Part shown: positions 6,157 to 7,628 of the stretch, piece by piece
Numbering within the stretch: position 1 is the first letter of the stretch
Layout of the letters: every line of letters begins with the position of its first letter
Assembly: GCA_024244665.1 (NCBI GenBank)
Contig: JAAEOI010000636.1
Span: 1-7,628 of the forward strand
From: Bacteroidota bacterium
GTDB lineage: Bacteria > Bacteroidota > Bacteroidia > Bacteroidales > GCA-2748055
DNA length: 7,628 nucleotides
Direction of reading: 5' to 3'
Made by a program: the position numbers and the translations under genes
Notes under the pieces: generated by a model
Told to the model about the DNA's origin: nothing
What the model saw: only the letters and a program-made list of their open reading frames with translations
The model's database searches: none

Positions 6157-7628
6157 CTATATGTCTTTCGTAATCAGATGTTTAATTTCGCCTGACTTTC
6201 CTATCAGTTTTCCGTTGGAATATACCCTGAAACCTTTACCGGAATTATATTTTTTACCGCTTCTGTCCCACACAATTGTAATAATTTTACCGTGGTAAAG
6301 AATATGATCCAGACAGAACCAATCCCATCTGTTTGCCGGTACCAGTGGATTAACTTCCAATGTATTGTCGCTCCGTGGTCGCAATCCCACCAACCCGGAA
6401 ATTATAAGGTCGCAGAAAGAAGAGTGGTTATAATCTTTTCCCCGCTCTTTACCTCCTTTATTATCAGACCATCCTGTTTCGGGATCATAAGTTTCCAGTT
6501 GTGCCCTGGCCAGCCATTCACCGGTAAAGGGATTGATGTTTTCATCGATCCAGGGAACCGGGACTCCTTTATCATTGATCCGCCTGTGGCTCATGCTGTA
6601 GGTTTGAAGCAGGTCAAAATAATCCGATTTTGAGATCACTTCCTGGGGATAGTTGTTCAGAACATTCGCCATGGCAGTCAGGGTGAGGGAGCTTGCATAG
6701 GGCCAGCTGGGACCGTTCCATTTGCATTCGTGGCCACCATAGGATACCTCGAATCGGGGATCTCTCTGTTCCGCTGTAGTCGGACCAAAGGGTGCTTTGA
6801 ATCCGGAGCTGTCGGATATCTGTGCCCATGCTACTTCGTAACCGCTCTCTTTGTCCGGAAGGTTAAAATACCAGGGGGTATAGCCAATCAACTCCCTGAC
6901 ATCACTGAGTGAGGATGAATCGGCAGAAAGAATCTTAAAAAATGATGCCCTGCTGTCCCATAATTTATCCATCACCAGGTTTTTCAGCAGATTTGCCTTC
7001 TCCCTGTAATCTTCTGCGATTGCAGGTTCTCCTGCCAGCAGGGCTATTTTTGAGATGGCTGTTGCATCACCAAACATATAGGAATTGATGGAGGGACGTT
7101 TCCCGTGTCCTCCAATGGAAAGCTCCATACCATCCCGGTCATCAATGGTGCTGAACAGACCATCGGGATTCAATCCGATATAATAATTCTGTCCCCATTT
7201 TTTTCCTGCTTCCCATTGCTCGTAATTCTCTGTTAAATCTGGCAAAAGGTCCACCACCAGACCCTTGTCTCCTGTACACAGGTAATATTGATAGATCGCA
7301 TCGGCCGACCAGAAACTGTACCTTCTCGGACTACCCCCTTTGCGGAACCAGAAGCGGGCATAGTTATCCAGGTATTGGGTATCATGAAGCCATCTGCCCT
7401 CATAAAAGTGATGTCCGGCAGCACAGCTGATGGTATTGTGTTTTCCCGACCAGCTGACCTGGGGTAGAAACTCTGTGATCACATATCCGTCGGGTGTGTT
7501 TTTTATGTGTTTCCTGAAGGTCCACCATCTGAAATAATAGCTTTTCTCGAGCTCCTTATCCGGACAATCAAACAATGGGATATTATTACTTAAAAATTCC
7601 CAGGCCTCATGATTGGGAATGGCATTCA
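6157..7628 (-). CDS. MGH1-like/GH63-like glycoside hydrolase, 5' end beyond the right edge
   Basis: The frame stays open to the right edge, so this is the C-terminal part (about 490 residues) of a longer protein. TTG at 7573-7575 is not a real start: upstream codons continue in frame (NHEAWEFLSNNIPLFDC) and match the family pattern. Recognisable segments, numbered from 7575, are YYFRWWTFRKHIKNTPDGYV (13-32), TEFLP, GHHFYEGRWLHD (54-65), DDRDGMELSIGGHGKRPSIN (145-164) and ECKWNGPSWPYASSL (283-297). WxGPxW is typical of the clan with GH63 and mannosylglycerate hydrolases, which are inverting (alpha/alpha)6 enzymes. E151 in DGMELS sits where those relatives have the acid aspartate of GMDNS, so it is the candidate catalytic acid. 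Residues from about 400 form a C-terminal beta domain. The export signal, if any, is outside the window. The stop TAG 6157-6159 is 3 bases before the GH95-like start, so they are one operon. The sugar substrate is unknown. Confidence 0.78.
   Translation of the reverse strand, partial: NAIPNHEAWEFLSNNIPLFDCPDKELEKSYYFRWWTFRKHIKNTPDGYVITEFLPQVSWSGKHNTISCAAGHHFYEGRWLHDTQYLDNYARFWFRKGGSPRRYSFWSADAIYQYYLCTGDKGLVVDLLPDLTENYEQWEAGKKWGQNYYIGLNPDGLFSTIDDRDGMELSIGGHGKRPSINSYMFGDATAISKIALLAGEPAIAEDYREKANLLKNLVMDKLWDSRASFFKILSADSSSLSDVRELIGYTPWYFNLPDKESGYEVAWAQISDSSGFKAPFGPTTAEQRDPRFEVSYGGHECKWNGPSWPYASSLTLTAMANVLNNYPQEVISKSDYFDLLQTYSMSHRRINDKGVPVPWIDENINPFTGEWLARAQLETYDPETGWSDNKGGKERGKDYNHSSFCDLIISGLVGLRPRSDNTLEVNPLVPANRWDWFCLDHILYHGKIITIVWDRSGKKYNSGKGFRVYSNGKLIGKSGEIKHLITKDI

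Noticed and set aside
7573..7575. TTG as the start of the MGH1-like gene
   Set aside because: The frame continues upstream to the window edge with family-like sequence, so the true start is outside the window.
1..7628. CRISPR array, tRNA, rRNA or riboswitch
   Set aside because: No regularly spaced short repeats, cloverleaf-like segments or conserved RNA motifs were seen, and the non-coding space is limited to a few stretches of under 100 bases.

Overview
The window looks like a chromosomal segment of a member of the Bacteroidota. Three things point that way. The toxin-antitoxin promoter has a TAnnTTTG-type -7 element with an upstream TTG. Shine-Dalgarno signals are weak or absent. The antitoxin is of the DUF6364 type, and the exported hydrolases resemble those of polysaccharide-degrading Bacteroidota. 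These are judgements from sequence reading and memory of families; no database was searched.

Left part (1-1191). A vapBC-type toxin-antitoxin pair lies on the minus strand: a ribbon-helix-helix-like antitoxin (651-896) followed by a PIN-domain toxin (223-654), joined by a 4-base ATGA overlap. Two copies of a nearly identical block of about 155 bases flank the pair in direct orientation (11-165 and 1030-1184; 7 mismatches and no gaps by my count). Each copy encodes the C-terminal end of the same unrecognised protein on the plus strand. Copy 1 runs off the left edge. Copy 2 is open for at most about 62 codons and looks like a fragment. Between the antitoxin start and copy 2 lies a compact control region with a Bacteroidota-type promoter, a long palindrome and repeated ACGT-core sites.

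Right part (1192-7628). Four minus-strand genes form a tight operon, read right to left: an MGH1-like/GH63-like (alpha/alpha)6 glycoside hydrolase (5' end beyond the right edge), a GH95-like glycoside hydrolase with a twin-arginine signal, a class V PLP-dependent aminotransferase-fold enzyme also with a twin-arginine signal, and a secreted M28 zinc peptidase. The junctions are a 3-base gap, a 14-base overlap and an 11-base gap. The operon ends 7 bases from repeat copy 2.

Interpretation. The three complete operon products all carry export signals, so the operon probably encodes an extracytoplasmic pathway. Two glycosidases, one PLP enzyme and one amide-cleaving peptidase suggest a substrate that combines sugar and amino-acid or amino-sugar parts, such as a glycoconjugate with amide-linked amino acids. 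That substrate is an inference; no SusC/SusD pair, sulfatase or regulator is visible in the window. The toxin-antitoxin pair between duplicated gene ends looks like an inserted or duplicated module next to this operon.
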